This document shows positions 28,980 to 39,825 of a DNA stretch of 64,000 nt, in pieces. The stretch comes from Bifidobacterium mongoliense DSM 21395 (GTDB taxonomy: Bacteria > Actinomycetota > Actinomycetes > Actinomycetales > Bifidobacteriaceae), in contig NZ_JGZE01000009.1 of NCBI RefSeq assembly GCF_000741285.1, forward strand, positions 16-64,015, read 5' to 3'. Below the pieces are notes generated by a model. It made no database searches, had not been told where the DNA came from, and was given only the letters and a program-made list of their open reading frames with translations. Numbering within the stretch: the first letter of the stretch is position 1; each line of letters opens with the position of its first letter. A program made the translations under genes and the position numbers.

Positions 28980-30221
28980 ATGAACGTTCGATCGAAGATG
29001 CGCGGACTCCTGGCCTTAGGTGCGGCTGCCGCAGTAGTGCTCCCCTTCGCGGCCTGCGGGTCGTCAAGTGCCAACACCACCACGATCTCTTTTTATTCCT
29101 ACTTCGCCAAGAACCAGATCGGTACCGTTGTCGATGACTTTGAAAAGGCGAATCCCGACATCAAGCTCGACGTCTCATATGGGCAGAACCCCTCGCAGTA
29201 CGTCCAGACGCTGCAGACCCGGCTCGCCGGCGGCAAGCCGCCGACCGTTTTCAACCTGACCATGGATAACCGCACGGACGTCATGAACTCCGGCGCGGCC
29301 ATGGACCTCAAGAACGAGAGCTTCACCAAGGGCATCGACCCGGCGAACTTCCAGCTCTTCCAGCAGGACGGCAAGACCTACGGCATGCCCGTCACGGCGT
29401 GGTTCAGCGGCATGTTCTACAACAAGAAGATCCTCGCGGCCGCCGGTTACAAGACCCTGCCGGCCTCCTGGGACGAATTCATCGCCATGTCCAAGAAGAT
29501 CGACGCGAGCGGCAAGACCGCCTACCTCGAGGACTTCAACTCGCAGCCGTCCCCGTCGCTGGCCGGCCTGCTCGGATCCTCCTACGGCAAGAAGAACGAC
29601 ACCAACCCGGACAACGACATCTGGACCGGCAAGGCGACCTTCTCAGAGAACTGGAAGGAAGCCGTCAATGAGTGGGATCAGGGCATCAAGGAAGGCGCGA
29701 TCCCGCAGAAGTCGATCGGTGTCTCCGGCGACCAGATCAAGAACGAGTTCGTCAGCGGCAACCTCGCGGTCTACCGTTCCGGCCCGTGGGACATCAGCGA
29801 TCTAGCTCAGAGCGGCATCGACTACGGTGTGGCCCCCATGCCTGCGGTCAAGGGTGCGAAGCCCTGGATCACGGGCGGCCCGGATCAGGGCTTCGCGATT
29901 GCCGCCAAGGCAAGCGCCAAGGAGCAGGCGGCAGGCAAGAAGTTCCTGACGTTCCTCAACAGCAAGCAGGGCCTCAAGGACTTCACGTCCGCGGCCGGCA
30001 CCGTCTCGCTGTCGAGCAAGTACTCCTCCACTCCCGCCAAGGAAATCGCCTCGCTGGTCAATGACTACCTGAAGAAGAATCACGCCTACTGGATCAACTG
30101 GGGCAAGTCCCCGACCGCCATGTCGACGACCATGATCGCCGAGCAGCAGCAGCTCGTGCAGGGCAAGATCACCACCAGCCAGTTCCTCAAGGCGCTGGAC
30201 GACAAGTGGAAGACCCTCTAA
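28980..30221 (+). CDS. ABC sugar transporter, substrate-binding lipoprotein
   Basis: 413 residues from ATG 28980 (GAGGAAAGAGG site). A lipoprotein signal peptide ends in the lipobox FAAC-GSSS (Cys about residue 27). The mature part is a family-1 solute-binding protein: ISFYSYFAKNQIGTVVDDFEKANPDIKL at the N lobe and KEQAAGKKFLTFLNSKQGLKDF near the C lobe. It is anchored outside the membrane and hands an oligosaccharide to the two permeases that follow. No ATPase is encoded in the locus, so a shared MsiK-type ATPase elsewhere is expected. Confidence 0.93.
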   Translation: MNVRSKMRGLLALGAAAAVVLPFAACGSSSANTTTISFYSYFAKNQIGTVVDDFEKANPDIKLDVSYGQNPSQYVQTLQTRLAGGKPPTVFNLTMDNRTDVMNSGAAMDLKNESFTKGIDPANFQLFQQDGKTYGMPVTAWFSGMFYNKKILAAAGYKTLPASWDEFIAMSKKIDASGKTAYLEDFNSQPSPSLAGLLGSSYGKKNDTNPDNDIWTGKATFSENWKEAVNEWDQGIKEGAIPQKSIGVSGDQIKNEFVSGNLAVYRSGPWDISDLAQSGIDYGVAPMPAVKGAKPWITGGPDQGFAIAAKASAKEQAAGKKFLTFLNSKQGLKDFTSAAGTVSLSSKYSSTPAKEIASLVNDYLKKNHAYWINWGKSPTAMSTTMIAEQQQLVQGKITTSQFLKALDDKWKTL

Positions 30222-30349
30222 GGGCACTGACCGCCGCCCACTGAAGGGCGCAACGGGCATCGCCGCGGCCCCGGGGAGCCACATCCCCAGCCACGGCCAT
30301 GCCCCCATCGCATACATCATCCACCACGCTAGAGGTCGATAGGTCGAAT

Positions 30350-31270
30350 ATGAAAGCACAACTCATGCCGCACAGGCACCATACGAGGGCGGCGAACCTG
30401 CCCGACAACTTGTCAGCCTTGTGGTTCCTCCTCCCCATCATCATCGTGTTCGGGGTGCTCACCCTGATCCCACTCATCCAGACGTTCTTCTATTCACTCA
30501 CCGACTATGACGGATATTCGCCGAACCTCAACTTCATCGGCCTGCAGAACTACGTGACGATCTTCCAGGATCCCTCACTGTTGCAGGCGCTCGGATTCAC
30601 GCTGCTGTACGCCGTCTCCACGACGCTGATCATCACCATGCTGGCCATTCCGCTGGCCATCACGCTCAACAGCGCGATGTGGGGCCGCGGCTTCGCCCGC
30701 TCGCTGTTCTTCTTCCTCGGCGTGCCCTCCCAGGCGATCATCGGCCTGGTGTGGAAGTTCATCTTCTCCCCGCTCGATACCGGCGTGCTCAACAAGTTCC
30801 TCGCCGGCATCGGACTGCCTTCCGTGCAGTGGCTCGCCCAGGACAACACGGCCAAGATGTGCGTCATCATCGTCGCGGTGTGGATGCAGGTCGGCTGGCA
30901 CGCCACCCTGTACCTCGCCTATCTGCAGATCATTCCCGCCGACCTCTACGAACAGTCCATGGTCGACGGCGCGAACGGCATGGAGCGCTTCATGCACATC
31001 ACGCTGCCGCAGCTCGTGCCCGGCATCGCCGTCTCGATGTTCCTGCTCATGACGGGCGGTCTCAAGATCTACGACCTGCCCTACACCTTGACCTCCGGCG
31101 GCCCCGGCACCTCGACCAACACCATCACCCAGGCGATCATCCTGCGCGGCATCGCCCAATCCAAGTACGGTCTCGGCTCCGCACTCGCCACGCTGTTCAC
31201 CATAGCCTGCATCCTCGTGATCGTCCTGCAGATGAAGGCCACGAATTCGCTTGAAAAGAGGTTCGCATGA
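30350..31270 (+). CDS. ABC sugar transporter permease, MalF/UgpA type
   Basis: 306 residues from ATG 30350; an upstream ATG at 30299 is possible but neither has a strong ribosome site. Six membrane helices, starting LWFLLPIIIVFGVLTLIPLIQTF (positions abbreviated). The EAA-loop region is EQSMVDGANGMERFMHITLPQLVPG near 210-235, which docks the ATPase. GGPGTSTNT follows, as in MalF-like permeases. It overlaps the next permease by ATGA, showing tight coupling. Confidence 0.92.
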   Translation: MKAQLMPHRHHTRAANLPDNLSALWFLLPIIIVFGVLTLIPLIQTFFYSLTDYDGYSPNLNFIGLQNYVTIFQDPSLLQALGFTLLYAVSTTLIITMLAIPLAITLNSAMWGRGFARSLFFFLGVPSQAIIGLVWKFIFSPLDTGVLNKFLAGIGLPSVQWLAQDNTAKMCVIIVAVWMQVGWHATLYLAYLQIIPADLYEQSMVDGANGMERFMHITLPQLVPGIAVSMFLLMTGGLKIYDLPYTLTSGGPGTSTNTITQAIILRGIAQSKYGLGSALATLFTIACILVIVLQMKATNSLEKRFA

Positions 31271-32100
31271 ATCGCTCGCAACGCTTCCTGCTCGGCAAGG
31301 CGGCCAGGACCGTCATCGTTCTCGCTCTCGCACTGCTCTGCGCACTGCCGCTGTGGTATGTGCTCATCAATTCGTTCAAAAGCTCGATCGACATGATCAC
31401 CAACCCGATGGGGCTGCCGAAGCATTGGGTGTTCTCGAACTTTGGCGATGCCTTCTCCGACGGCACCATGCTGCGGTCCTTCGCCAACACGATCATCCTG
31501 ACCGTCGCGGGCGTGTTCCTGCAGGTGCTCATCGGCTCGATGGCTGCCTTCGGCATCGTCTACAAGCGGTCGACCTTCACCAAGATCGTCGGCGGCGTGC
31601 TCATGGTGGCCTTCTCCATCCCGCTGCAGGCCACCCTGCTGCCGCAGTTCAAGATGGCCGCCGCGGTCGGCCTGGTCAACTCGCTGCTAGGTCTGGTCGT
31701 GCTGTACACCGGGTCGAGCGTGTTCTGCTACTTCCTGATCGTCGGCTACATGTCCTCGTTGCCGAGTGAGTTGTTCGAAGCCGCGAAGATCGATGGCGCC
31801 GGCGCCGGGCGCATCTACGTGCGCATCGTCCTGCCGCTGATCAAGCCCATCCTCACCACGGTCGTCGTCTTCCAGACGATGTCGACGTGGAACGACTTCC
31901 TGCTGCCCAGCGTCTTCCTGTCCTCGACCGACAAGCAGACCGTGGTCCTGCAGGTGTACAACGCCGTGCAGAAGTTCTCGACGAACTGGCCGCTGTTCAT
32001 GACCATCACGGTCATCACGCTCATCCCGGTCTTCATCTTCTTCTTCTTCTGCCAGAAGTGGATCGTCTCCGGCCTGGTCGCCGGATCCGTCAAGGGCTAG
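31267..32100 (+). CDS. ABC sugar transporter permease, MalG/UgpE type
   Basis: 277 residues. Starts inside the end of the previous gene (ATGA). Six helices; NSFKSSIDMITNPMGLP is the usual loop after helix 1. The EAA loop is LFEAAKIDGAGAGRIYVRIVLP near 165-185. Ends FFCQKWIVSGLVAGSVKG, the classic MalG-type C terminus. It forms the heterodimeric membrane channel with its partner. Confidence 0.94.
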   Translation: MNRSQRFLLGKAARTVIVLALALLCALPLWYVLINSFKSSIDMITNPMGLPKHWVFSNFGDAFSDGTMLRSFANTIILTVAGVFLQVLIGSMAAFGIVYKRSTFTKIVGGVLMVAFSIPLQATLLPQFKMAAAVGLVNSLLGLVVLYTGSSVFCYFLIVGYMSSLPSELFEAAKIDGAGAGRIYVRIVLPLIKPILTTVVVFQTMSTWNDFLLPSVFLSSTDKQTVVLQVYNAVQKFSTNWPLFMTITVITLIPVFIFFFFCQKWIVSGLVAGSVKG

Positions 32101-32243
32101 ACCCAACCATCCGCGCTTCGTTCGCGCCGGGTCGCCGCCACGACATGCCACAGGCGACGACGGCGATCCAGTGTGAGCGGAGCGCGTTCTCATGCGACGG
32201 CACCGTCGCCATCAGATTCTCATCCCGAAAGGAACCCATTCGT

Positions 32244-34328
32244 ATGAACAGCACTACGGCGGATACCCGCGACACCCTCTCCGAAACCACATCGGAGAAC
32301 ATCCTCAGATTCGGTCAGGGATCGGCCGTGCTCGACGCGCGGACGGGTGCCCCCCAAGGCTTCTCCTGCGACGTCGACCAGCGTCGCGAGTACCTCATCG
32401 ACCCCGAGATTCCGTGGCATTCGCCCGACTTCTACTGGGGCACCGGTGCCGTGGTCACCAGCGTCGGCGCACGGACGTGGAACACCCCGACCCGTCGCGT
32501 GGGCGGCGAGAACAGCGAACGCCTCGAGTTCGATCTGCACCAGGCCGGCCTCACGCTGAGCGTGACCAGGACCGGCGGCGAGCACCTCACCGAACGCTAT
32601 GCGTGGCGCAACACCGGCGACACCGATCTCGACATCACGCAGCTGTCGATCGAAGCGCCGTTCAACAACTACTATCCCTCCGCCGAGAAGGCCCTCGCCG
32701 AATGCGTGCATGCCCACGTCTTCGCCGGCGGCAACTGGGCCTGGGCCTACGCCGAGCCCATGGACGGATCGGCCCCGTCACTCGGCCTCATCGTCACGCG
32801 CGGCGCCATCCACTCGTATTCGCTGCAGACCCAGAACGAATCGGTCTTCTCGAACGTGCGTGGCCACATCGTGCTCAACGTCACCGACCATGCCATCGCC
32901 CCCGATTCCTTCGGCGGCCAGCCCGTCATCCATCTTGCGGCGGGCGAGCAATACGTGCTCGAGACCGAGCTCGGCTGGTACGATTCCCGGCCGGCATTCG
33001 AGGCGCGCACGAACGCGCCGGCGCATTTCTCCTCCTACGCGAGCAAGGTGGGTGGGAGCATCGACCTCACCACCACGCTCGACGCACGCCCGGACCAAGG
33101 CCTGACCATGGAACGCACGGCCTCCGGGTATCGGCTGACCAGCGAACAGGCCGGCACCTACTACGTCCATCTCAGCGGTCACGGCTACGAGGCGAAGACC
33201 GAAGTGCTGTTCCATGAATCGCTGCCGACCACCGTGGCCAAGCGCGTGCACTACATCCTCGAGCACCAGGTGGCGAGCGCACGTCCCGGCACGCTGGCCG
33301 CCTCCCTGGTCTCCGTGGACACCCGGACCGGGCTGCAGGTGATCGACCCGTTCTGGAACGACTGGACCGACGGATCGGAACGCATCTGCATGGCCGTGCT
33401 GCTGCAGAAGGCCGTGAACCACGGCTGGACGAACGCGGAGGACGCCGAGGCCACGCAGCGTGAATGCGATGGCTGGCGCGACTTCGTCGAGGAGCATCTG
33501 CTCGACGAGACGGGCGCCTCACGCCGCGGTTCGACCCAGCCGACCGAATCCTTCGGCAAGCGTCTGTATGACATGCCGTGGGTCGCGCAGTTCTACTGCG
33601 AGCACTTCCGTGCGACGAAGGACGAGCACGATCTGGACATGCTGGTGCGCATCCTGCACCGGCTCTCGGAACTGGGCGGCAAGCACTTCCTCAGCATCGA
33701 ATTCGCCGAGACGAGCGCCTGCGCGGCGTCACTGCTGCGCGAGCACGGCCGCGCCGACGAGGCCCGGACCATACTCGACTCGGTAGTCTCGAGCGCGCAG
33801 TACTTCCTTTCGCTGGGCCGGAACATCCCGCCCCACGAGGTCGCCTACGAGCAGTCGGTGGTGGCGCCGCTGCTCAGCCTGCTCATCGAGGCCTACCGCC
33901 AGACCGGCGAGGCCACGTACCTCAACGGGATCCGCGAGCGCCTCCCCTGGCTCCTGTCCTTCAGCGGGTTCCAGCCCGACTGCCGGCTCAACGGCATCGC
34001 GATACGGCATTGGGACGGCCACTGGTTCGGCATCATGCGCTCGTTCGGCGACACGTTCCCCCACTATTGGTCCGCGCTGACGACCGAGGTGCTGCTGCGC
34101 CTGCCCAAGGAGGTACGGACCGAGGAGACCGATCTCATGGCCTCGCAGATCCTGCGCGAGAACATGGCGAACTATGCGCCCGACGGCACCGCCACATGCG
34201 CGTTCGTCTTCCCCTCAAGCGTGGACGGCAGGGCGATGAACCGCGCCGATCCTTTGGCCAACGACCAGGACGAGCATCTCAACATCTGGATGCGGATGAT
34301 CGAGGAAGAGGGCGCCTCCGTGGATTGA
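32244..34328 (+). CDS. Putative (alpha/alpha)6 glycoside hydrolase, family not assigned
   Basis: 694 residues from ATG 32244 (GAAAGGA 11 nt upstream). There is no signal peptide, so it is cytosolic. Residues about 20-250 are strand-rich, like a beta-sandwich (EIPWHSPDFYWGTGAVVTS; YAWRNTGDTDLDITQLSIEAP). From about 350 on it is helical, with repeated helix pairs (FWNDWTDGSERICMAVLLQKA; YDMPWVAQFYCEHF; EVAYEQSVVAPLLSLLIEAYRQTG; WDGHWFGIMRSFGDTFPHYWSA), as in six-hairpin glycosidases and unsaturated glucuronyl hydrolases. It is the last gene of an ABC sugar-import operon, so it probably cleaves the imported glycan. Candidate acids are Asp/Glu in FWNDWTD, EQS and GDTFPHYW. I cannot place it in a numbered GH family. 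Confidence 0.6.
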   Translation: MNSTTADTRDTLSETTSENILRFGQGSAVLDARTGAPQGFSCDVDQRREYLIDPEIPWHSPDFYWGTGAVVTSVGARTWNTPTRRVGGENSERLEFDLHQAGLTLSVTRTGGEHLTERYAWRNTGDTDLDITQLSIEAPFNNYYPSAEKALAECVHAHVFAGGNWAWAYAEPMDGSAPSLGLIVTRGAIHSYSLQTQNESVFSNVRGHIVLNVTDHAIAPDSFGGQPVIHLAAGEQYVLETELGWYDSRPAFEARTNAPAHFSSYASKVGGSIDLTTTLDARPDQGLTMERTASGYRLTSEQAGTYYVHLSGHGYEAKTEVLFHESLPTTVAKRVHYILEHQVASARPGTLAASLVSVDTRTGLQVIDPFWNDWTDGSERICMAVLLQKAVNHGWTNAEDAEATQRECDGWRDFVEEHLLDETGASRRGSTQPTESFGKRLYDMPWVAQFYCEHFRATKDEHDLDMLVRILHRLSELGGKHFLSIEFAETSACAASLLREHGRADEARTILDSVVSSAQYFLSLGRNIPPHEVAYEQSVVAPLLSLLIEAYRQTGEATYLNGIRERLPWLLSFSGFQPDCRLNGIAIRHWDGHWFGIMRSFGDTFPHYWSALTTEVLLRLPKEVRTEETDLMASQILRENMANYAPDGTATCAFVFPSSVDGRAMNRADPLANDQDEHLNIWMRMIEEEGASVD

Positions 34329-34359
34329 TTCCACCATGTAATGTCACTGCGTATTATCT

Positions 34360-34399
34360 CTGACGGGCCGGTGCGATATACGTCGTGCCGGCCCGTCAG
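34360..34399. terminator. Bidirectional terminator between the glycosidase and LacI genes
   Basis: CTGACGGGCCGG (34360-34371) pairs perfectly with CCGGCCCGTCAG (34388-34399), with a 16-nt loop. It lies between two convergent stops. Confidence 0.7.
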
Positions 34400-34444
34400 C
34401 GTATCTCACCGGTGTATCTCGTACCCGATGAGCGGCGTAGCCCC

Positions 34445-35470
34445 TTACGCCCGCAACGTAGCCGTATATGGGTGTGCGGTGCTCTCACGCCGCTGCAGTT
34501 CGGGTTCGATGACGTCACGTACCGGGCCGGAAGCCTTCCCGTCAAGCAGGGCATAGAGCTTATTGACGGCCACGGTCGAGCACTGTTCGGCCAACGGGTC
34601 GATGTTCGTGATGCTGACCGGATGCTGCTGTGCGAAGGCATTCGGGCAGACGGCCACAATGGGCAGGCCCCGTCCCGGCACGAGCCCATGGGCACGCACC
34701 GTGGCCACCAGCAGATCGAGGATCGCGGGCGTTCTCACCGCGATGCCCACCTTCCTGCCGTGCCATGTGTCGATGTCCTGCGCGACCTCGGCGATGCCCT
34801 TCCAATGCCGCCCTTCCAGGAAGCTGGCCGAGGCCTTGACGCCCTTCGATCGGGCATACGCCGGGCCTTCGATGGTGAAGGCGCGCGAAAAGTTGAAATG
34901 ATCGGCGTCCTCCGCCTTGCTGTCAAGGAACAGGATCTCCTCGCATCCGACCCGAAGCAATTCGTCGACCTGCAGCTCGCCTATTCGCGCATAGTCCACA
35001 TCCACGCTCGGCAACGCGGTGGCGTCCTGTGTGGTGCCAACCAATACGCACGGAAGATTGAGCTTGGCCAGCCCCGCCAGACGATCCTCATGCAATTCGA
35101 TGTCGTAGACGAGCAGTCCGTCGACCATCGACTGCTTCTCGATTCTGCGGATGCCCGGCAGCCCCTCCTGGCCGGGAATGAGCAGTACGTTGTTGCCCCG
35201 TCGCTCCGTCTCGGAGATGATGGTCGTCAGGTGCGGGGACAGCTCGACGCTGCTGGTGTTCGCGTCGATACGCACGGCAACGCCGATGAAGCCCGTTCTG
35301 CCGCCTGCGAGCGCACGTGCGGGGCCATTGGGGTGGTATCCCAGCTTCTCCACGGCCCGCATCACGTGGCGCTTCGTGGCGTCCGAAATGAGATCGCTGC
35401 CGTTCATGACGTAGGACACCGTGGCCCGGGAGACGCCCGCCAGCTCCGCCACATCCTGAGCAGTAACCAT
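34445..35470 (-). CDS. LacI-family repressor of the ABC/glycosidase locus
   Basis: 341 residues from ATG 35470 (AGAGG upstream; the frame extends further but without ribosome site). HTH VTAQDVAELAGVSRATVSYVM at the very N terminus, hinge GYHPNGPARALAGG. Sugar-binding domain with DGLLVYDIEL and PVSITNIDPLAEQCSTVAV, the usual C-terminal effector region. It converges on the transporter-glycosidase operon. Its predicted target is the 30-bp palindrome in front of the binding-protein gene, with the imported sugar as inducer. Confidence 0.9.
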   Translation of the reverse strand: MVTAQDVAELAGVSRATVSYVMNGSDLISDATKRHVMRAVEKLGYHPNGPARALAGGRTGFIGVAVRIDANTSSVELSPHLTTIISETERRGNNVLLIPGQEGLPGIRRIEKQSMVDGLLVYDIELHEDRLAGLAKLNLPCVLVGTTQDATALPSVDVDYARIGELQVDELLRVGCEEILFLDSKAEDADHFNFSRAFTIEGPAYARSKGVKASASFLEGRHWKGIAEVAQDIDTWHGRKVGIAVRTPAILDLLVATVRAHGLVPGRGLPIVAVCPNAFAQQHPVSITNIDPLAEQCSTVAVNKLYALLDGKASGPVRDVIEPELQRRESTAHPYTATLRA

Positions 35471-35727
35471 GGGGCCTCTGATATCCGTCTTGTCGTGTTC
35501 CGAACCCCCGGGGAAGTCCGGAAGTCCAACGATTACCAATATATTCCGGCCGGGTTGATGGGGTCAAATCACCACCCGGCATGATGTGAACGGCGCGTTT
35601 CCCATGGCTGGACCACGGCCCCGTACCCAACCCGACGTCAAGCACGTCACGCACGTCACGACGGCATCATGCCGTCGGTGCCTCTCTCCAACGAAACGGT
35701 GCCACACACGTCACGCGCGCTCCGACG

Positions 35728-36582
35728 TCAGCCCAGCACTTCCTTCACGGCCTGCGCCAGCGGGGTGAGCGGTTTGCCGAGAACCGTCGCGAAATCATCC
35801 GACGTCACCTCGAGGTCACCGGATCCGATGAGCTGCTGGACGCCCAGAAGCCCCTGCGCGGCCTGCACGGGCATTCCTTGGGCCTGCAACGCCTCGGAGA
35901 AGTTGGTACCGGTCAGATGCCGCACGGCGATGTCCTTGCCCGTCGCCTCGGCGAGAGCCGCTCCGAGCTGCGCATACGTCGTGGCGGGACCCGAGAGCTC
36001 GACGACCTCGGGATAGTCGCGTCCACCGGCGAGCACCCGCGCGGCGGCTTCGCCGTATTCGCGTTTGAGCGCCCATCCCACCGTCGCGTCACCCGCCGCG
36101 GTAACGAGCTCACCCGATGCCATGGCGGCGGTGAGCAGCGGCATCTCGTTCTCCAGATACCAGTTGTTGCGCAGGAAGGTGTGGGCCACGCCGGAATCGG
36201 CGATGATCCCCTCGGTGAACTGGTGGTCGGCGGAGAGGAAGTTGTCGACCTGATCGGCATGGGCGAAGCTCGTGTAGGCGATGAACGATACGCCCGCCTG
36301 CACGGCCATCTCGACGACATTGGTGTGCTCGGTCCGGTGGTTCCCCGGGGCTCCCGAGATGAACAGCATCCGGTCGACGCCGGAGAAGGCCTTCCCCAGG
36401 GACTCCCGGTCGGCGTAATCGGCGATACGGACCTCGACGCCAAGCGCGCACAAGGCCTCGGCTTTGCCCTCGCTGCGAGCGAGGGCGACGATGTCATTGG
36501 CCGGAACCATCGTCATGAGATGACGCAGGGCGTACCCGCCCAATCCTCCGGTGGCACCTGTTACGAGATAGGTCATGGTCAT
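35728..36582 (-). CDS. NAD(P)H-dependent quinone reductase, NmrA/QorB-like
   Basis: 284 residues. Rossmann start TYLVTGATGGLGGYALRHL (GxxGxxG), acidic strand end VRIADYADRESL, FISGAPGNHRTEHTNVVEMA, YTSFAHAD and the LRNNWYLEN motif typical of QorB/YtfG-like and NmrA atypical short-chain reductases. The usual Tyr-x-x-x-Lys catalytic pair is absent, as in this group. The start has AAGGAA at good spacing. It is single, with no operon partner, and a role in quinone or redox detoxification is inferred from family. Confidence 0.85.
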   Translation of the reverse strand: MTMTYLVTGATGGLGGYALRHLMTMVPANDIVALARSEGKAEALCALGVEVRIADYADRESLGKAFSGVDRMLFISGAPGNHRTEHTNVVEMAVQAGVSFIAYTSFAHADQVDNFLSADHQFTEGIIADSGVAHTFLRNNWYLENEMPLLTAAMASGELVTAAGDATVGWALKREYGEAAARVLAGGRDYPEVVELSGPATTYAQLGAALAEATGKDIAVRHLTGTNFSEALQAQGMPVQAAQGLLGVQQLIGSGDLEVTSDDFATVLGKPLTPLAQAVKEVLG

Positions 36583-36749
36583 TGTTCCTTACCTTCGACT
36601 TCCTTCGGCTTCCATCAACCACGTGGATACCACAGCATAATAACGACGCCGATCCCACCGATACGATGATCGGCAAAATCGGCGTCGGGCGTATAACGGC
36701 GTACTCCGACAACCGTGAATCACTCACCACAGTCGCCGGCATCACGCGC

Positions 36750-37220
36750 TCAGTTCAGCGAAGAACCACCATGCTGCAGCATGCCGGGCATATCCGGGCT
36801 GCTCGGGCGCTTGGCCATCTCGTCGCGGATCTCCTGCAACAGCGCAACGGTCTGCTCTTCGGGTGACGGCGGGATCTCTTCCTTCTCTGCGGGGCCATGG
36901 CCCGTGAGCTTGGCCGCGGCGGCGGCCATATCGCGCAACTTGTTGATCGGCACGACGATGCAGAAGTACACGGCGGCGGCGACGATCAGGAAGTTGATCA
37001 GGGCGCCAAGCACGGCACCGAAGGACACCGTGGCACCATTGGCCTTGAACGCCAGCAGTCCGTCCATGTCGCCCTTGCCGAAGATCATGGCGATCAACGG
37101 GTTGATGACCTTCGTCACGATGGCGTTGACGACGACGGTCACCGCGCCGCCCATAACGACACCGACAGCCATGTCGATCATGTTGCCCCGGGCGATGAAT
37201 TTCTTGAATCCTTCTAACAT
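36750..37220 (-). CDS. mscL: Large-conductance mechanosensitive channel
   Basis: 156 residues. MLEGFKKFIARGNMIDMAVGVVMGGAVTVVVNAIV is the amphipathic N-terminal helix and pore-lining TM1 with its Gly/Ala packing. TM2 is GALINFLIVAAAVYFCIVVPINKL, then a charged C-terminal helix (EQTVALLQEIRDEMAKR). The pentamer opens in the membrane under hypo-osmotic shock. A Pro/Ser tail (RPSSPDMPGMLQHGG) extends it slightly beyond typical MscL. Start ATG 37220 has AAGGAG nearby. Confidence 0.97.
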   Translation of the reverse strand: MLEGFKKFIARGNMIDMAVGVVMGGAVTVVVNAIVTKVINPLIAMIFGKGDMDGLLAFKANGATVSFGAVLGALINFLIVAAAVYFCIVVPINKLRDMAAAAAKLTGHGPAEKEEIPPSPEEQTVALLQEIRDEMAKRPSSPDMPGMLQHGGSSLN

Positions 37221-37243
37221 GCTGCTCCTTTAAGTCAATGTAA

Positions 37244-38776
<1,533 letters not shown>

Positions 38777-38849
38777 GCGCGACGCCACCGGACCATACGC
38801 GCATTGTCGCACGACCCTGCTGAAACCGGGGTCGATGGTCTACGGAAAC

Positions 38850-38879
38850 GGCGTCCTGCGGAGTATTGCGCAGGACGCC
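38850..38879 (+). terminator. Terminator hairpin after gdhA
   Basis: GGCGTCCTGCG (38850-38860) and CGCAGGACGCC (38869-38879) form a perfect 11-bp stem with an 8-nt loop. No strong T-tract. Confidence 0.6.
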
Positions 38880-38934
38880 GAAACGTGGGGAGGATATCGC
38901 CGATATGCGATATCAGTGGCCGAATACCACCGAC

Positions 38935-39624
38935 TCAGTCATCGCCGAGCGTGATGTGCACGCCGCCGACCAGCGAACTGATGACGTTGTAGAGCCACGC
39001 CAGAATGATGGCCAGCAGGGTGATGAGCACGACCTCGACGATCGAGAAGATCGTGACGGCGCTGAGCACCGTACTCAGCGAGAAGACGTCGGCCAGATTG
39101 AATCCGCCGGCATCGAGACCAGTGGAGGACACGATCTGGGTGACCTGGTCGAACACACCGACGACGTTGAGCAGGATCCAGATCAACGCGGCGGCGACGA
39201 TCTGGATGATCGCGCCTGCGACGCCCAGGAGGAACGTCACCTTGGCCACGGACCATGCGTCGCAGTGCGTCAGGGACAGATTCATACGCCGTGCACGGGG
39301 CGCGCCACGACGCACGGGGCGACGCGGGGTCGTCCCCATACCACTCACCCCGGCAGCCGGGGAAGCGACGGACTCGGGATTCGACGGCCGCTCGGCCGCC
39401 ATGCCGAACTGGCTGCTCGCGGATCGTGCCACGCGCGGCGCATGCTCCGACATGGATTCCGGCTCGGATTCGGCGGTGGCCGTCATGCCGGGCTCACCCG
39501 CGGCCCCGATCACCGGCTCGCCCATGGGTTCGCCCATCGGCTCGACGGAGTGATCATGCATGGCCTGCGTCTCACGCGGCATGGCGTCGTCATCCGATTC
39601 GCCGTATTCGAAGTTGTCGCTCAT
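38935..39624 (-). CDS. DUF3566 membrane protein downstream of gyrA
   Basis: 229 residues from ATG 39624 (AAGGAG 5 nt before). Residues 1-115 are disordered and acidic with Met/Glu/Pro repeats (EPMGEPMGEPV). The DUF3566 domain then reads MNLSLTHCDAWSVAKVTFLLGVAGAIIQIVAAALIW (first helix) and VVLITLLAIILAWLYNVISSLVGGVHITL (second helix and end). In actinobacteria this gene regularly follows gyrA. The function is unknown; the conserved location suggests a role at the membrane linked to division or DNA topology. Confidence 0.88.
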   Translation of the reverse strand: MSDNFEYGESDDDAMPRETQAMHDHSVEPMGEPMGEPVIGAAGEPGMTATAESEPESMSEHAPRVARSASSQFGMAAERPSNPESVASPAAGVSGMGTTPRRPVRRGAPRARRMNLSLTHCDAWSVAKVTFLLGVAGAIIQIVAAALIWILLNVVGVFDQVTQIVSSTGLDAGGFNLADVFSLSTVLSAVTIFSIVEVVLITLLAIILAWLYNVISSLVGGVHITLGDD

Positions 39625-39683
39625 CGGTTCTCCTTGATGGTGCTGACTCAACCCTATTCCTACGCTGAGGCTACCAGCGTTCT

Positions 39684-39729
39684 GGGACGAGGACCCGTAC
39701 GGGGTGCAAGGTCCGCACACCCTCGTCCC
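39684..39729 (-). terminator. Hairpin downstream of gyrA
   Basis: GGGACGAGG (39684-39692) pairs with CCTCGTCCC (39721-39729), with further GGGTGC/GCACCC-type pairing inside. It lies between gyrA and the DUF3566 gene. Confidence 0.4.
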
Positions 39730-39825
39730 GGAGCTCTGCTCCCGCTATGGCCGGGCGATGCACGCACACCGCCCGTTGGTCATGCACCTCGGACAACCGC
39801 ACCGAGGTGAATGGGTCGAGGACAG

